Shown here: positions 48,773 through 59,244 of the stretch, one piece after another | Layout: every line of letters begins with the position of its first letter | Numbering within the stretch: position 1 is the first letter of the stretch | NCBI GenBank assembly: GCA_027475525.1 | Contig: JAMWFC010000051.1 | Span: forward strand, 1,873,205 to 1,937,204 | From: Macrolepiota albuminosa | Lineage: Eukaryota; Basidiomycota; Agaricomycetes; Agaricales; Agaricaceae | Reading direction: 5' to 3' | DNA length: 64,000 bases | Notes under the pieces: model-generated | What the model saw: the letters and a program-made list of their open reading frames with translations, nothing else | What the model was told of the DNA's origin: nothing | Databases searched by the model: none | Program-made: the position numbers and the translations under genes

Positions 48773-48926
48773 TACTTTTTCTTCAGAAAGTATAGAATGA
48801 ATAACAATAACAGTAAAAATCCATCCTGTTTACACCAGCAAAAGGAGAGTACTTTTTCTTCAGAAAGTATAGAATGAATAACAATAACAGTAAAAATCCA
48901 TCCTGTTTACACCAGCAAAAGGAGAG
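48773..48926. repeat. Perfect 77-bp tandem duplication
   Basis: 48773-48849 equals 48850-48926, upstream of the Vip1 gene. It is the only 77-bp duplication in the right half of the window. Two more bases match by chance at its end. Confidence 0.97.
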
Positions 48927-48955
48927 TAAAGACATTATTTTCCAGCAAGGGTGAG

Positions 48956-49447
48956 CATTTTCCTGATTTTTTTTTTTTTTTTTTTTTGGTGGTGTGTTTA
49001 CAGCATCTCAAGGTATCTACATCTCCCAGCATGCTGGGCAGAATAAATCCGTAAGCTTTGAGTTGCCCACAAATTGAAGAGGTTACTTCCATGTACTAAG
49101 GTAGGAATGCATTTATGCACGAATTCCAGCACAAACTGGAAGTCAGTGTGGGACTCAATGATCATTGTGATAATACCCACTAAACCTCCCTTCTGCAGCT
49201 GACCAGTACACAATGCATTGGGCATGCTAAGTTTTGAGGGAGTCCCAGGCAGTTCCCAGAGAACAAGTTGAAAACAAGTTGAACAGCAAGTTTTGGTGAA
49301 GGTCAGTAATGGTAGTCGATAGTAAAAGTATGGTAAAGGAAGTGTGCTAATGATAAAGTGTGCCTGGGTGGTTGAGGGACGCGGTTTGAACCCAGAGCTC
49401 CTTGCTGGCCGCTACACCACACGTCCCCCTCATTTTTCTGATTTTTT
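48956..49447 (-). mobile_element. tRNA-derived SINE-like element (copy C, minus orientation)
   Basis: A poly(T) run (48967-48987) is the poly(A) tail of an element pointing left. The target-site duplication is CATTTTCCTGA plus T's at 48956 and CATTTTTCTGATTTTTT at 49431-49447, with one mismatch, giving an insert of about 464 bp. The 5' end on the minus strand (about 49430-49375) is tRNA-like. An A-box-like TGGTGTAGCGG lies at about 49409-49419 and a B-box-like GGTTCAAACC at about 49383-49392. The ends GGGGACG and CGTCCC can pair like an acceptor stem. The head is only about 53 nt, so the anticodon arm is lost. The body shows no open frame. These traits match a Pol III-transcribed SINE. Confidence 0.75.
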
Positions 49448-49474
49448 CAATACAAAAATGCTTATATATTTTCT

Positions 49475-49710
49475 AAGAAATATGTCATATACCCCCCAGG
49501 GCGGAATAGATAAGCAACGACCCGAGCCCCACACACCGTGCGTAACAGGCATTTCCCTTAGGTGGGCCGAAAATGGAACTTAGAATAAATGGAATACAAC
49601 GCGAGATAGATCATTCTGGTACCTAGAAGCTAACTGATGTAGATACGTCTAGGAACTAATAGAACCACCAAAAAAAAAAAAAAAAAAAAAAAAAAGAAAT
49701 ATGTCATATA
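49475..49710 (+). mobile_element. SINE-like retroposon copy B, with target-site duplication
   Basis: The direct repeat AAGAAATATGTCATATA at 49475-49491 and 49694-49710 brackets about 200 bp that ends ACCACC followed by about 26 A. The long pure tail and perfect target duplication point to a recent insertion. At 49524-49568 the core GAGCCCCACAC...GTGCGTAACAGG.ATTTCC resembles copy A at 44671. No tRNA-like head is visible, so it may be 5'-truncated or derived from another RNA. It lies 28 bp to the right of the tRNA-derived element. Confidence 0.8.
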
Positions 49711-49964
49711 AATTGGATGACATGTTTCTTTTTCCCTTTTCACAATTTACCCTTTCTACAAGGGAACAATTTCCTACACCTGCAGTGGCATTGAGATAGT
49801 CCCACAGTAAGAAATGTCCTGACAAAGACTTTCGCGGCTGAAGATGATTCCAGATCCATGGCCATCACATACAATTCTCTCCCGCTCAGAGGGTACAAGG
49901 AGTACTAGTCCTTCATTCGGTTGAGACTGAAAATCTAGATTTTCCGCTCGCTTTAACAATGGAT
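49711..49964. other. Short intergenic stretch, no gene recognised
   Basis: It holds one small minus-strand frame (49774-49959, 61 codons) with no motif. It is probably the 3' flank of the AKTIP-like gene. Confidence 0.4.
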
Positions 49965-50867
49965 TTAACTATCCTCAGCCCATCCACTCAATCCAAGAGC
50001 TGCTCGGCCCGTTTGCAATTCGTTCTTTGTCAATTCTTTGAACCTAATACCATCTGATGCTTTCCCTGTCATGGATGGGTGATCGCTTTTGAATAGTGCC
50101 GACGGAGACTGAGATAGGTTGGATGATTGCGTTGCAAGAGCCGCAAATGAGGACGTCGCGTTGCGATACCTGTATTCACGTTAACAAATGGCAGATTTAT
50201 TGTGAAGGTTACTAACAATCTGACAGAGATCAGCGTGAGTACACAGTAGACACAAGAAATGTAAATTACCGAAACGCCTCTTTGTTCAGGCAATCCGACT
50301 CCTGGAGTTCATCGAGGGCTTTCCTTTTGAACGCTGCTTTTATATAGTGAAGTATATCAAAAACGTGATGTTCTTTGGGTCTGAAATCCTCCATGAGAAC
50401 GGACTATATCATGCAGTCTTTTCTCACCTCCAAGGTCTGAATCTCGATGCCATGTTGAAAGTGCCCGTTTTGTTATCAATCAGCGGATGGAATACGTCCG
50501 TTACAAAGTGCACCGAGGGCTGTTTATCAGGATATGTTGAAGGAAAGCTGATGCGAAACTTGAGAATGGCATCTGCATAATATCCTACAACACGGTCAAC
50601 GTTCTGAGTGTGCTCATTTTGTCGGAGGACCATACCTTGATGCACAAAAAAGACGGCATCCCAGACCAGAAGATTCTCGACTGAAGGCATAACATACATT
50701 CCAAGAGGGCAATGTCCATGGTGTCGAATGGAGGCGTATTCAAGTGAAACTGCCGTGCGCGTAACTACGCTGATCGTTTCTGATGCAGATGGACGGGAAG
50801 ACGTTGTACGAGTTGGTATTGAGGAGCTCAACGACTCAGCATTGAATAAACCTTTGTTTATTAGCAT
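49965..50867 (-). CDS. UEV-domain protein of the AKTIP/FTS type
   Basis: Catalytically dead E2-like protein. AKTIP/FTS, with Hook and FHIP, forms the FHF adaptor that couples early endosomes to dynein in animals and filamentous fungi. ATG at 50867 leads to CPLGMYVMPSVENLLVWDAV and FFVHQG, then the E2 core ADAILKFRISFPSTYPDKQP and SVHFVTDVFHPLIDNKTGTF, FRPWRPKEHHVFDILHYIKA and DCLNKEAFR. The position of the catalytic Cys of true E2 enzymes is not a Cys here. The C-terminal exon is Ser-rich, ending at TAA 49965-49967. Three or four short introns are present. Confidence 0.82.
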
Positions 50868-51107
50868 TGAAGCGACGGCCCAACGTAAGCGAAAGCTATT
50901 GCAAGCTATTCAGATGTTGACAAACACATTCAACGTCACCTGGCTGAGACAGACTTCAATACATATCCACCGTTTGATCGCATAAATTGATAGATAAATA
51001 ACCTGTCAACATCACTGTACAGTTGATCTTTGAAGATTAAATCTGCATATACATCGTTTATGTTTTTTGTGTCCGGACATTACACTGCGCATAGCTCATC
51101 CTCAAAG

Positions 51108-53040
51108 TCATCTAGAATAACCTCCCTTGTATCGAGGACCTACACCATCCCGCCAACGCAGCTCGCGATCGCGCTCATTCCTGTCATTACGTTTAACATC
51201 TCGTTTTGGCTTGCGTGGAGGTCCTGCTTCAGTCAAACTTTTTTCTGATCGAGATTGGCCAGCGTAATATACATCTCCAATACGGTCCAAAAGTTTGGGC
51301 GGGGAGGGGGGACGAAAGTGCTTGGTGCTTTCTTCGAAAGACTTCCCGAAAACCAATTTCTTTGGTGGGTTGGACTTCCTACCGCTGTTGTTCCGGGCAG
51401 TCCCACGATTACGTGCATTGTGTGAGTTACCAAACCAATCATCTGGATCATCCTCTGCTGCCTGTTCTTGAGCTCTCCGTTCCATTTTGGCCGTATTGTC
51501 GCGTCTTCCCTTTTGGCCAACATTATCGGGAACGTGACCCCACGAAGGTGGTAGGTCGTAGTAAGGATCGCGGTTACGGCGCTCGCGTCGACGTGATTGT
51601 GAGGCAGTGGGTTCCGTGACAGAATCAAAGAACGGCCCTGACAAAGTATTATGCTCACTGAAGGCAGAATACTCATCAGGCACGTCTTGGCGGTGTGGCA
51701 CATCCTCACAGTCCTGATTCAATGGGTGAACTCCGTTTTCTTGAACATTTCATACAAAAACTTACATCGCCCCAGTGTCCAAAAGTTCCACAGTTATAAC
51801 ACCACTTGTCATCGGCAATATATCCTTCTCCCCCGCCTCCAAGAGCAAGATTCTGTTTCTCTTTTCGCATTCGGAGTACAAGACATTTTCCTTCTTCGCT
51901 AAGGTACTCATAAAGGCGCCATAATGTCGGGCATTCCTGCACAAAGTTTAGCGCAGATACTTAATGCAATGCATTGTGAACTTACATTTGCCTTGTGACG
52001 TTCTGAACCACAGCGATCACAATCATCATATCTATCCAACTCCCCACGTCGAGCAGCTCTTCGATTAGGACATGTCTGTAATTCCGCATCAAGATAGAAC
52101 ATTACCACAAACATCGTGGATTGATAAACGCACAGCATTGATATGACCCTTCATTCCACAGGTAAAGCATGTTTTACTGATTGGACATGATCGTGTGCTG
52201 TGCTCATCGCGCGCACCGCATGTCAGACACTTTTTCAAAAGTTGAATAGAGAAAAGTTCTCAAAGGTAGGAAACGACATACTATCAGAACCGTGCATGTT
52301 GCTGTTGTGTGTTTTCCTTCTTCCCCGCAATTTTTGCACACTGTTCTATTGTGTTTTGAAGATTCTGGCAAAGGTTCCTCAAAATAGCGAACAATATTCT
52401 AATGAGAGTTGCATGAGGTCCGACATGAACGACCAGACGAGACCCGTACTTTACTGTTATCATCAAAGTCTAGGTACTCGATGAACTCTTCGTTAGATAT
52501 TTCGTTTTCCGGAGCCAGTAATTCTGCGGGTTCTTCCCCAAATACTGATACATGGGCAGGGAGTAATAACTCTGTTGTTTTCTCTAACGCGACGGTCAAG
52601 GTCGAGGGAAATTGGGATGCAGCAGAGAACGGAACAGGTTCAAGGTCGATGAAAAATAGATCTTCTTGCTTTGGTTCCTTCAACGGGAAGGATGGGGATG
52701 ATAAAGATACAATCTGTCGTTCGCTCTTTTCGTTCGAGCGTCGTTCCTTGCGATGGCCGGTTCCATTATTGAGTGGAACATCGGGATCGCTATGAGCGGT
52801 GTCTATCGTCTTGAATTCAATCTCCCCTTCTACTGGAGAAGCAGCTCTGGTTGGCGCAAGACTGGGCGTGCTGTCTCCTTCGGTTCTCTTTCTCTTCCTC
52901 CTCCGCGGCCTCTTCTTCTCCTGTTCCACTGCCAATGGGTTAATCGTTTTGGAAGACACCTCATTTTCTGGTCCCGTCAGGTCTATGATCTCTGGTTGTA
53001 TTGAAGTGGATTGGTTCATATTGAGGATGGCGAGAGTCAT
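51108..53040 (-). CDS. Zinc-knuckle RNA-binding protein of the Air1/Air2 type
   Basis: RNA-binding subunit of the nuclear TRAMP polyadenylation complex that feeds RNAs to the exosome. ATG at 53040 opens an acidic N-terminus with DLTGPENEV and a basic patch EKKRPRRRKRKR. After NEEFIEYLDFDDNS there are CCHC knuckles: CKNCGEEGKHTTATC, CLTCGARDEHSTRSC, CFTCGMKGHINAVC, CDRCGSERHKANEC and CYNCGTFGHWGDDC, five in all. The C-terminal half is Arg/Asp-rich, with RRRERRNRDPYYDLPPSWGH and KLVFGKSFEESTKHFRPPSP, ending at TGA 51108-51110. Introns fall between knuckles. Knuckle count and tail agree with the Air family. Confidence 0.85.
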
Positions 53041-53279
53041 TTACCATAAAAGACCGATCGTTTTTCACATTCAAACTCAGCGAGTCCAATCCCACAAGCA
53101 AACTTTTGTGTGTATGTACAAAAGGCTGGATACAATCACATAACCAATGCAAACTAGTCTTTCAAGAAACATGCGAAAGACATGACATGGCAGGTCAAAC
53201 TCCCCAATACAATATCAGTGGCTATAGTCATATCTACAGGCATGGTGAAAAAGTAGAACAGAAACATCAAGAGATGAAC

Positions 53280-54412
53280 CTACTTCTTGTAAAAGGTCTC
53301 TGAGTCTGTTGGAAGGATCTTTGAAACAATCAAATAGCAGTGGAACTATGAATGCGATATAAATACCTGATCACGACGGGCACCTCGTTTTTTCCTGCCC
53401 TTGCGCTCCAGTTCTCGACGGTTGTCTCTGTCTTCCTTGAGCCACTGTAGAGCGACAGCATACAAAGGAGTTGAAGAGCCAAACTGAGACATTAAAGAAG
53501 AAGCCGAGGATATAGGCCACGCAGTCGGAGGTTCTATAATGGAACCTAGGCGCATATGCATAACGTGGGTAGGGAAGTTGTTTAATCCATCAAAGATATG
53601 TGTTGCGTCTAGACCGTGATTAAGTATTGGAAATATGAGGAAATGGAAACCACTTGCAGAGGATTGTTGCCCCGCGCTGTTCACTATCAGTTTTGAGAAA
53701 ATTAAGTAAGTCATCCCGGACAAGTACATCGAGGTCTACAGTGACCTAGGTAGAAGTTCAGCCAGTAGCATGATGGCTGACAGGGAGCTCAGACCTCATC
53801 AAGGAGTAAGACATCCCACGGTACCATAAGGCCAAAACAGAGCTGGACACGACGTCTTTCACCATCGGAAATCTGATGCATGTGCCAGTCGAGATCAACA
53901 TCAAGAATATCAAGAAGCCTGTCCCTTCTCTCTTTGTGGCGATAACCGCCAACAGAGTCCAAGAAGGCCGAGACTACAATGTCTCCGCGGACCACTGGAT
54001 TCATCGCCCTAATCAAACCAAGACTTGGAGCAGCTGGTGAGTGTTCACGAACGCTATATCACGGACCACTCCGTTCCAAGGAAACTGACGCCGGGCGGTG
54101 AATCACGGAACACATCACGGCCTTGGACCAAGATATGGGCACCCTCTGTACTAACAAGCCTCTTTCCAGCTAGAATTTGTAAGAGGGTGGATTTACCCGC
54201 TGAAAAAATGAGGTTCAACGGGAAGGAATTGGGTGGAAAGGATTGGGAATACCTCCGTTGGCACCGACGATGATGGTGCGGGAACCGCGGGGGAGGACAA
54301 GACTTACATCGTCAATTGATGGATCTGTGCCGTGCTGGTGACGGTATGTGAGGTGTGAAACAGAGACGGCGGGATGCATGGCTGTGGTCGGCTTGTTGGC
54401 CTTGTGCAGCAT
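53280..54412 (-). CDS. ABC-type ATPase of the Caf16 (CCR4-NOT-associated) family
   Basis: Soluble single-NBD ABC protein. Yeast Caf16 associates with the CCR4-NOT complex; no membrane span is expected and none is seen. The first ATG is at 54412, with a second in-frame one at 54379 ([14 protein letters not shown]), which better matches the family start. The Walker A region is [11 protein letters not shown] joined across an intron to [14 protein letters not shown]. The signature loop is [19 protein letters not shown], and Walker B is [14 protein letters not shown]. The C-terminus has [20 protein letters not shown] and ends [12 protein letters not shown] with TAG at 53280-53282. The SDGERRR form of the signature is usual for Caf16. 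It is divergent from the Opy2 gene. Confidence 0.88.
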
Positions 54413-54493
54413 CAAGTGATTGTATTAGATAAGCTCTAAAGAATCTGTTCCTTCCCACCATCGTTCTGTGCTCTTCACGTTCCTTCTCTTCAC
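54413..54493. promoter_or_regulatory. Short divergent promoter between Caf16 and Opy2 genes
   Basis: Only about 81 bp separate the first ATG of the Caf16-type gene (minus) from the Opy2 ATG (plus), or 114 bp if the inner Caf16 ATG is used. The plus-strand side is CT-rich (tgttccttcccacc, ctcttcacgttccttctctt), a common fungal start-site context. The transcripts probably share or overlap their control region. Confidence 0.5.
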
Positions 54494-56495
54494 ATGCACA
54501 TCGAGGCCCTTCTTCCCCGCCAGTCGCCCACTACCTCTTGCATTGCCACCTGTCCCGATCCTGTCTGCAACTGTTCCTCTGACCAAGTCTGCATCCAGAT
54601 CAACAGGTTCGTCTCACCAACTGCTCACACTTGACTCCTCTCTAATCTGTCCCTCCAGAGACTGCCTAACATGCGCTAGAACACACTGCGTACCCAAGTC
54701 TGACTCAGGCGCTTCTGACTCCGGCGGCACTAGCAAGGGCGCTACGGCAGGCGCCATCGTGGGAGCATTTGTCTTCCTCGGCATAGCAGTAACCTTCTTT
54801 TTGTGGTACAGACGCAAGTCACGCATTCGTCAACGGCTGGCTGCTGCTCGCGAGCCTCCAAAAGATATCCCAGCTGCAGCCGAAACAGTGCTTAATAGGC
54901 CCGATCCTACAGAAAAGTATACCAACCCGCCGACCCAAGTCAACCCCGTTCGCGTCTATTCCAATTCCAATACTACAATTGACCTCGATCCCAATACACA
55001 ACAATCTTCCCCTCATTATAACACCTCACGACGATCAAACAATGATCCCTTCGGTGACGCCACATCATCCATCCAAACTGCCGGTACTGAGGGAACAAAT
55101 GTCATACCCATTGCCCTAGTGCCTCCAAAAACTCGACGCTCCCTCTCGCCCTCATCTGCGGATTACACCCAGTTGCCAACAGGGTCACCGCCCATCCGCC
55201 CTGCTCGTTCTCCCGACTTGGATCTCGACCACGTTAATGTGTCAATCGACTCTCTGCATCTGCCCGTCAAGTCCACTCTTTCCACTCGTTCTGGTATCTC
55301 GGGTTTCACAAACAGGAACTCGTTTGGATCAAACGCCAGCTTTTCAAGTGATCTACTCAACGAACCACCAATGATCATCACCAAAAGCAAAAGCGCGGTT
55401 CGACAGGTCTTGGGCGTCGTCAAAGCTGAGGTTATCAATGCACCCGGACCGCTTCCGTCTAGTTCGGACTCTTCGAAGACCCCTACCAACAATCGGCCTG
55501 TGAACAAATCCCCCTTGGCTTCTACGTCCTTTGTATCAGCGGATTTAAACAAAGGCGATGATCATCCTAATGATCCCTTCCGTGATGGTGCTTCAATTAA
55601 TGCTGGATATGGTGTGTCGCCCACACTGACGACATCGACTTCCGCAACAATACCTACCACTGCTCGTGAATCCCAACAGTCGGATTGGATCCCAGATGCT
55701 CCGAATGCACCTTGGGCGCGATCCGAAGGCGCCAGCCGTCCTTCTAGCATCAGTACTCAATCAGGCTCTGTCGTTGATATTGGAAGTGCAACCAGAGTTC
55801 ATGTTGGGTTGAGCCCTGTTGGCAGTACTCGTTCAACTTACAGGACTACGATGGGCAGGTTGGTCAGCCCTCCTACGCCAAACTCTGCCACTATGTATGA
55901 TCAAGAACAAAGAAGGCAGGTGCCTACACAATCTCAAGCACAGGGCTCGGATGGTAATCGTAGGGTTTCAAGTGGAACCACTTCCACGCGTGCCGATTCG
56001 ATTCTAGAATCTTTCCCTTTCGTTCCCCCATCGCCCATATCCGACCGTCCTGTGAGGTCTCCTCCAGTCTCTCCGTTGACGCTACAGTCGTTCAACAGTA
56101 CGACATTGACTCCACCAATATCCTCGAAGAGCCAGCATGTGATCAAGATTGCTCCACCTTCCCCCCTTGGGCAAGAGACATTTTACGACAATAAGTCATT
56201 GGTCAATGCACAAGCCAATGCTGTTGAAGGAGATTCTCTTCCGCCACCTCCAAGTAGGCAAACGCTGGGGATGTCAACAGGCTCTCAGCTGTCGACGTCG
56301 TCGTCTGGTCTTGGGTCATTCCCCTTCCAAATTGAAACTGGAGAAAGCTCAACACCTCCTAGTTCTCTCAATCATCGTCAACGAGCAAGCTTGGACACTC
56401 TTGCCCTCACCAGTGATTTATCATCATACCCGTTGGGCTTTGATCGTGACAGCGTTCAAGTGCCTATGCCTTCTGCTTCCACTCACAAACGCTAA
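54494..56495 (+). CDS. Opy2-type membrane anchor protein
   Basis: Single-pass plasma-membrane protein. Yeast Opy2 anchors Ste50 for HOG and filamentation MAPK signalling. ATG at 54494 (MHIEALLPRQ) gives an N-terminal Cys-rich module with CIATCPDPVCNCSSDQVC, then across an intron of about 52 bp DCLTCARTHCVP. The Cys pattern matches the Opy2 N-terminal domain. A short Gly/Ser stalk leads to one membrane span (AIVGAFVFLGIAVTFFLWY) and a basic RRKSRIRQR. The long cytoplasmic tail is Ser/Pro/Thr-rich, with NDPFGDATSSIQTAGTEGTN then VIPIALVPP, a conserved-looking patch, and RASLDTLALTSDLSSYPLG near the stop at 56495. There is no clear cleavable signal peptide, so the N-out topology is inferred. Confidence 0.85.
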
Positions 56496-58410
56496 TTTTA
56501 TGCGCACTACGTATCGCGGCGGATTCTCACTAAGGTTACTCTGCGCAGGCTGGATTCTTCCCGCAGGTTTTGTATAACTGTACAACAGATGTTTGAGTAC
56601 AGGTACATCCACGTACCGCACCTCTCGATCCTTTCACCATTTCATGTTTCTTGTCTGCTTTGGACTTCATCGATCTTTTATTTCTATATATTCTCCCAAA
56701 TATTGCCTTTACGATGAACCTTTCTCCTCATATTCATCGGGTTCTCGTTGTGGGCTGAATTCCCGGGTATCGCTTTGACATCGAACCTTTCTCTTCATAC
56801 TTACCGGATGTTTGTTGTGGGGCTGAGTCTAATTTATCTGCTTTCAAAATTTCAAGTATTGGTAGATGATTCGTGATTCGTGAAAACATACTTCAACTAG
56901 TTAAGAAACTTGCACGACCGCATGCTGTGCATCTTTGGACAACCCAAGACTCTGGTCTCTCAGCTGGACCTGTTCAGATTTTATCTTTCGTCTACACTTT
57001 CCCGCAGAAATCCCTATCCTTGAATCGATAAGACAGCTTCGTTCCACTTACCCTCGATATGTCTATGTTCTCATACTCAATGATTGTAATCCTCAAGTTT
57101 CTTCGAAACATTGATGCGTCAAGCAGGCAGACGTGTCTAGATCGTTTAGACGTCTATGCATATGTATAGATTAATAATGGCCCGACCCGACAACAGATGA
57201 ATTTGCTCTACCTTCATTGATTTGACTCGAACAGAGTCTAAAAAATCGAGAGCAGCCGAGATCAATGTTGGCAGATTCGCGATTTGCTCGTTTTCCCCGA
57301 CTTTTCACTGGCTTGATCGCTCAATTGCTGTCGTACCGTTTGGTCGATGCGGATTATCCTTGTTGGAGGCCATTAAACTATAGAAGGTTCTGCCTATTAC
57401 ACTTGACACTAGTTACTCGAGGTTACTCGGTACTACGCATTAGACGCTTGAAGATATTCGATAAACGCCGATCATCCTTCCGCCGCTCTGCGGATGATGG
57501 ACAGATCCGACGGCTTGGGCCAGTTATTACTTCTTGGAAGGCATACAAATACGTCTCCAAACCACGTCAACATCTTTGCTTAATGTTGAATGTTGAGGAT
57601 TTTAGGGGATCCTAGTGGTATCAACAAACATTGGATGTTCTTCCGTACTGTGAATAAAATATATGGGTTGAAAGAGACATAATAATAAAATATACATATG
57701 ATAAATCAAATGCTGTGGAACTGAGCAAGTTCAAGTTGGGAAACTAGCGGTGTTGCACAGTACCACGCCAATGGAACGCCAGTACGGTCTAAGAAAGCCG
57801 TGATATTTCCATAAAAAAAAGTGCTGTGTTTGTCAAAGTATCACCAATATCTGCGACTGTGCAATGCCCCTGTAAGACATCCGCCAGGTCCTCTTATTTT
57901 TTCCGCTGGATCTGGCAGATCGATCATCTTGCTCTGCGGAACCTTCGCGTCCAGGGCTTCCAGAAGATATCTAGCGCCAGGGGGCGATGTGAAGAAGGTT
58001 CGCGAGCGCCCACTCAGGCAGAGGGCTGCATAGCTTATCCTTAGGGTGATCTGACTAGAGAAATATCTTTCTGTACGACAGATCGCTGCAAAATCACATG
58101 GAACAATTATATACACAGATATGTATTGTGTTTTATGCTTTTTAGTCGGGAAAGCCAAATATGGAGGCCGCCTTGATCAAAGTCAGGGAAGACACACTGA
58201 CTAATCCAATACAAAACGAGTCAAGGACTGTCAACGGAGGCGGTGACTACGAAAACACTACAGCGTATCTCTTTGTATGGAAGTGCTTCTATATCTGTTT
58301 CCCTGTGACTATATATATACTGCGCACGATCGAAATGCAAATCCTCATAACTGCACACGAATACGCATCTGCATATCGCTTGCTCACACATACGCTATCC
58401 CTACTATAAC
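56496..58410. other. Long intergenic stretch, no convincing gene
   Basis: About 1.9 kb between the Opy2 and DUF6699 genes. Open frames here, such as 57265-57615 plus, lack motifs and plausible splice sites. It is AT-rich with an imperfect direct repeat at 56713-56830. A non-coding transcript or degraded element cannot be excluded. Confidence 0.4.
56713..56830. repeat. Imperfect direct repeat in the Opy2 3' flank
   Basis: A block of about 48 bp beginning GAACCTTTCTC at 56716 recurs with changes at 56783 (period 67 bp), both ending near TTGTGGGGCTGA. The copies differ at several positions, unlike the perfect 77-bp units, so this is a real, older duplication. Confidence 0.6.
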
Positions 58411-58992
58411 ATGCCAGGAAAGTGCGTTCGCTTCCACGGTATCCCCTCCACCCCGCAGTCAGACTACTCGCCGTCTATTTTACCTCCGTCCGGCTCTCCA
58501 ATTCTACCTTATTTGGAAAGCCGTCTTAATCCTAAACTCAGCATACGCGAACGTCTCATTCAATACGACCTTACTCTCCCGCCGGAAAACGCACTTGTCC
58601 ATCGTGGACTACTTCGTGGGTTTTTGAATGACCAAGCGACATACCCTCCCTTACCCTCAATGACTATTGTATGCGAGGCGTTACCGCATAGATCCATCTC
58701 CGTTGTGGCCTCACAACGTGGAGACGGAGTGACTATTATGGACGTGTTGTGCGCCATATACACGTATCTGCGTGCTTCCGTTTCCGAAGCGGACTTTAAG
58801 CAACTGTCGACGGACGCTCAACACAGCGCTTCTGCTGCATTCCAACGTCGGTATCGGGGGATCATGGACGAGAAAGTCTACGCAATTGAGAAGTCCAAAG
58901 GACTCAAGCTAGTAGACATGCTTGGACAAAAGAAGATGTTTCTGGGCCTGCGCCTACGAGGCCCAGATGTGTGGGAGCTGTGTCTATCATAA
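58411..58992 (+). CDS. DUF6699-type protein
   Basis: Single-exon gene of 193 codons with no introns, from ATG at 58411 to TAA. It belongs to a domain family common in basidiomycetes with no known function. The N-terminus is Pro-rich (IPSTPQSDYSPSILPPSGSP); the core reads IQYDLTLPPENALVHRGLL, ATYPPLPSMTIVCEALPHRS, SVVASQRGDGVTIMDVLCAI, YTYLRASVSEADFKQL, and a C-terminal GLKLVDMLGQKKMFLGLRLR followed by GPDVWELCLS. These hydrophobic blocks match the DUF6699 fold. There is no signal peptide or membrane segment, so it is likely cytosolic or nuclear. Confidence 0.75.
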   Translation: MPGKCVRFHGIPSTPQSDYSPSILPPSGSPILPYLESRLNPKLSIRERLIQYDLTLPPENALVHRGLLRGFLNDQATYPPLPSMTIVCEALPHRSISVVASQRGDGVTIMDVLCAIYTYLRASVSEADFKQLSTDAQHSASAAFQRRYRGIMDEKVYAIEKSKGLKLVDMLGQKKMFLGLRLRGPDVWELCLS

Positions 58993-59244
58993 TGATTACG
59001 GACGCGTTTTCGAGTACGGTCTGCCTTTCTCCTGCTCTTTCCCTTCTCATGGAGGCTTTATATTCAATTACTCATGTACACAAGCTTCACGGATTGTATT
59101 GTTATCACGTATTATGTTTTTATTGGTATCTAGGAGCACCTGGTGGATGTAATGTCGATTTTTGTATACTAGTTATTGTCTATATGTCAAGAAAGGAAAT
59201 AAGATAAGATTGAAATCTCATCAATCAATCAGCCTGACGTAGTT

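Noticed and set aside
49374..49430. Functional tRNA gene
   Set aside because: A and B boxes are present, but the head is only about 53 nt and lacks an anticodon arm. It is better explained as a SINE head.
57265..57615. Plus-strand frame of 116 codons
   Set aside because: Arg-rich random-looking sequence without domains, start context or splice signals; kept as intergenic.
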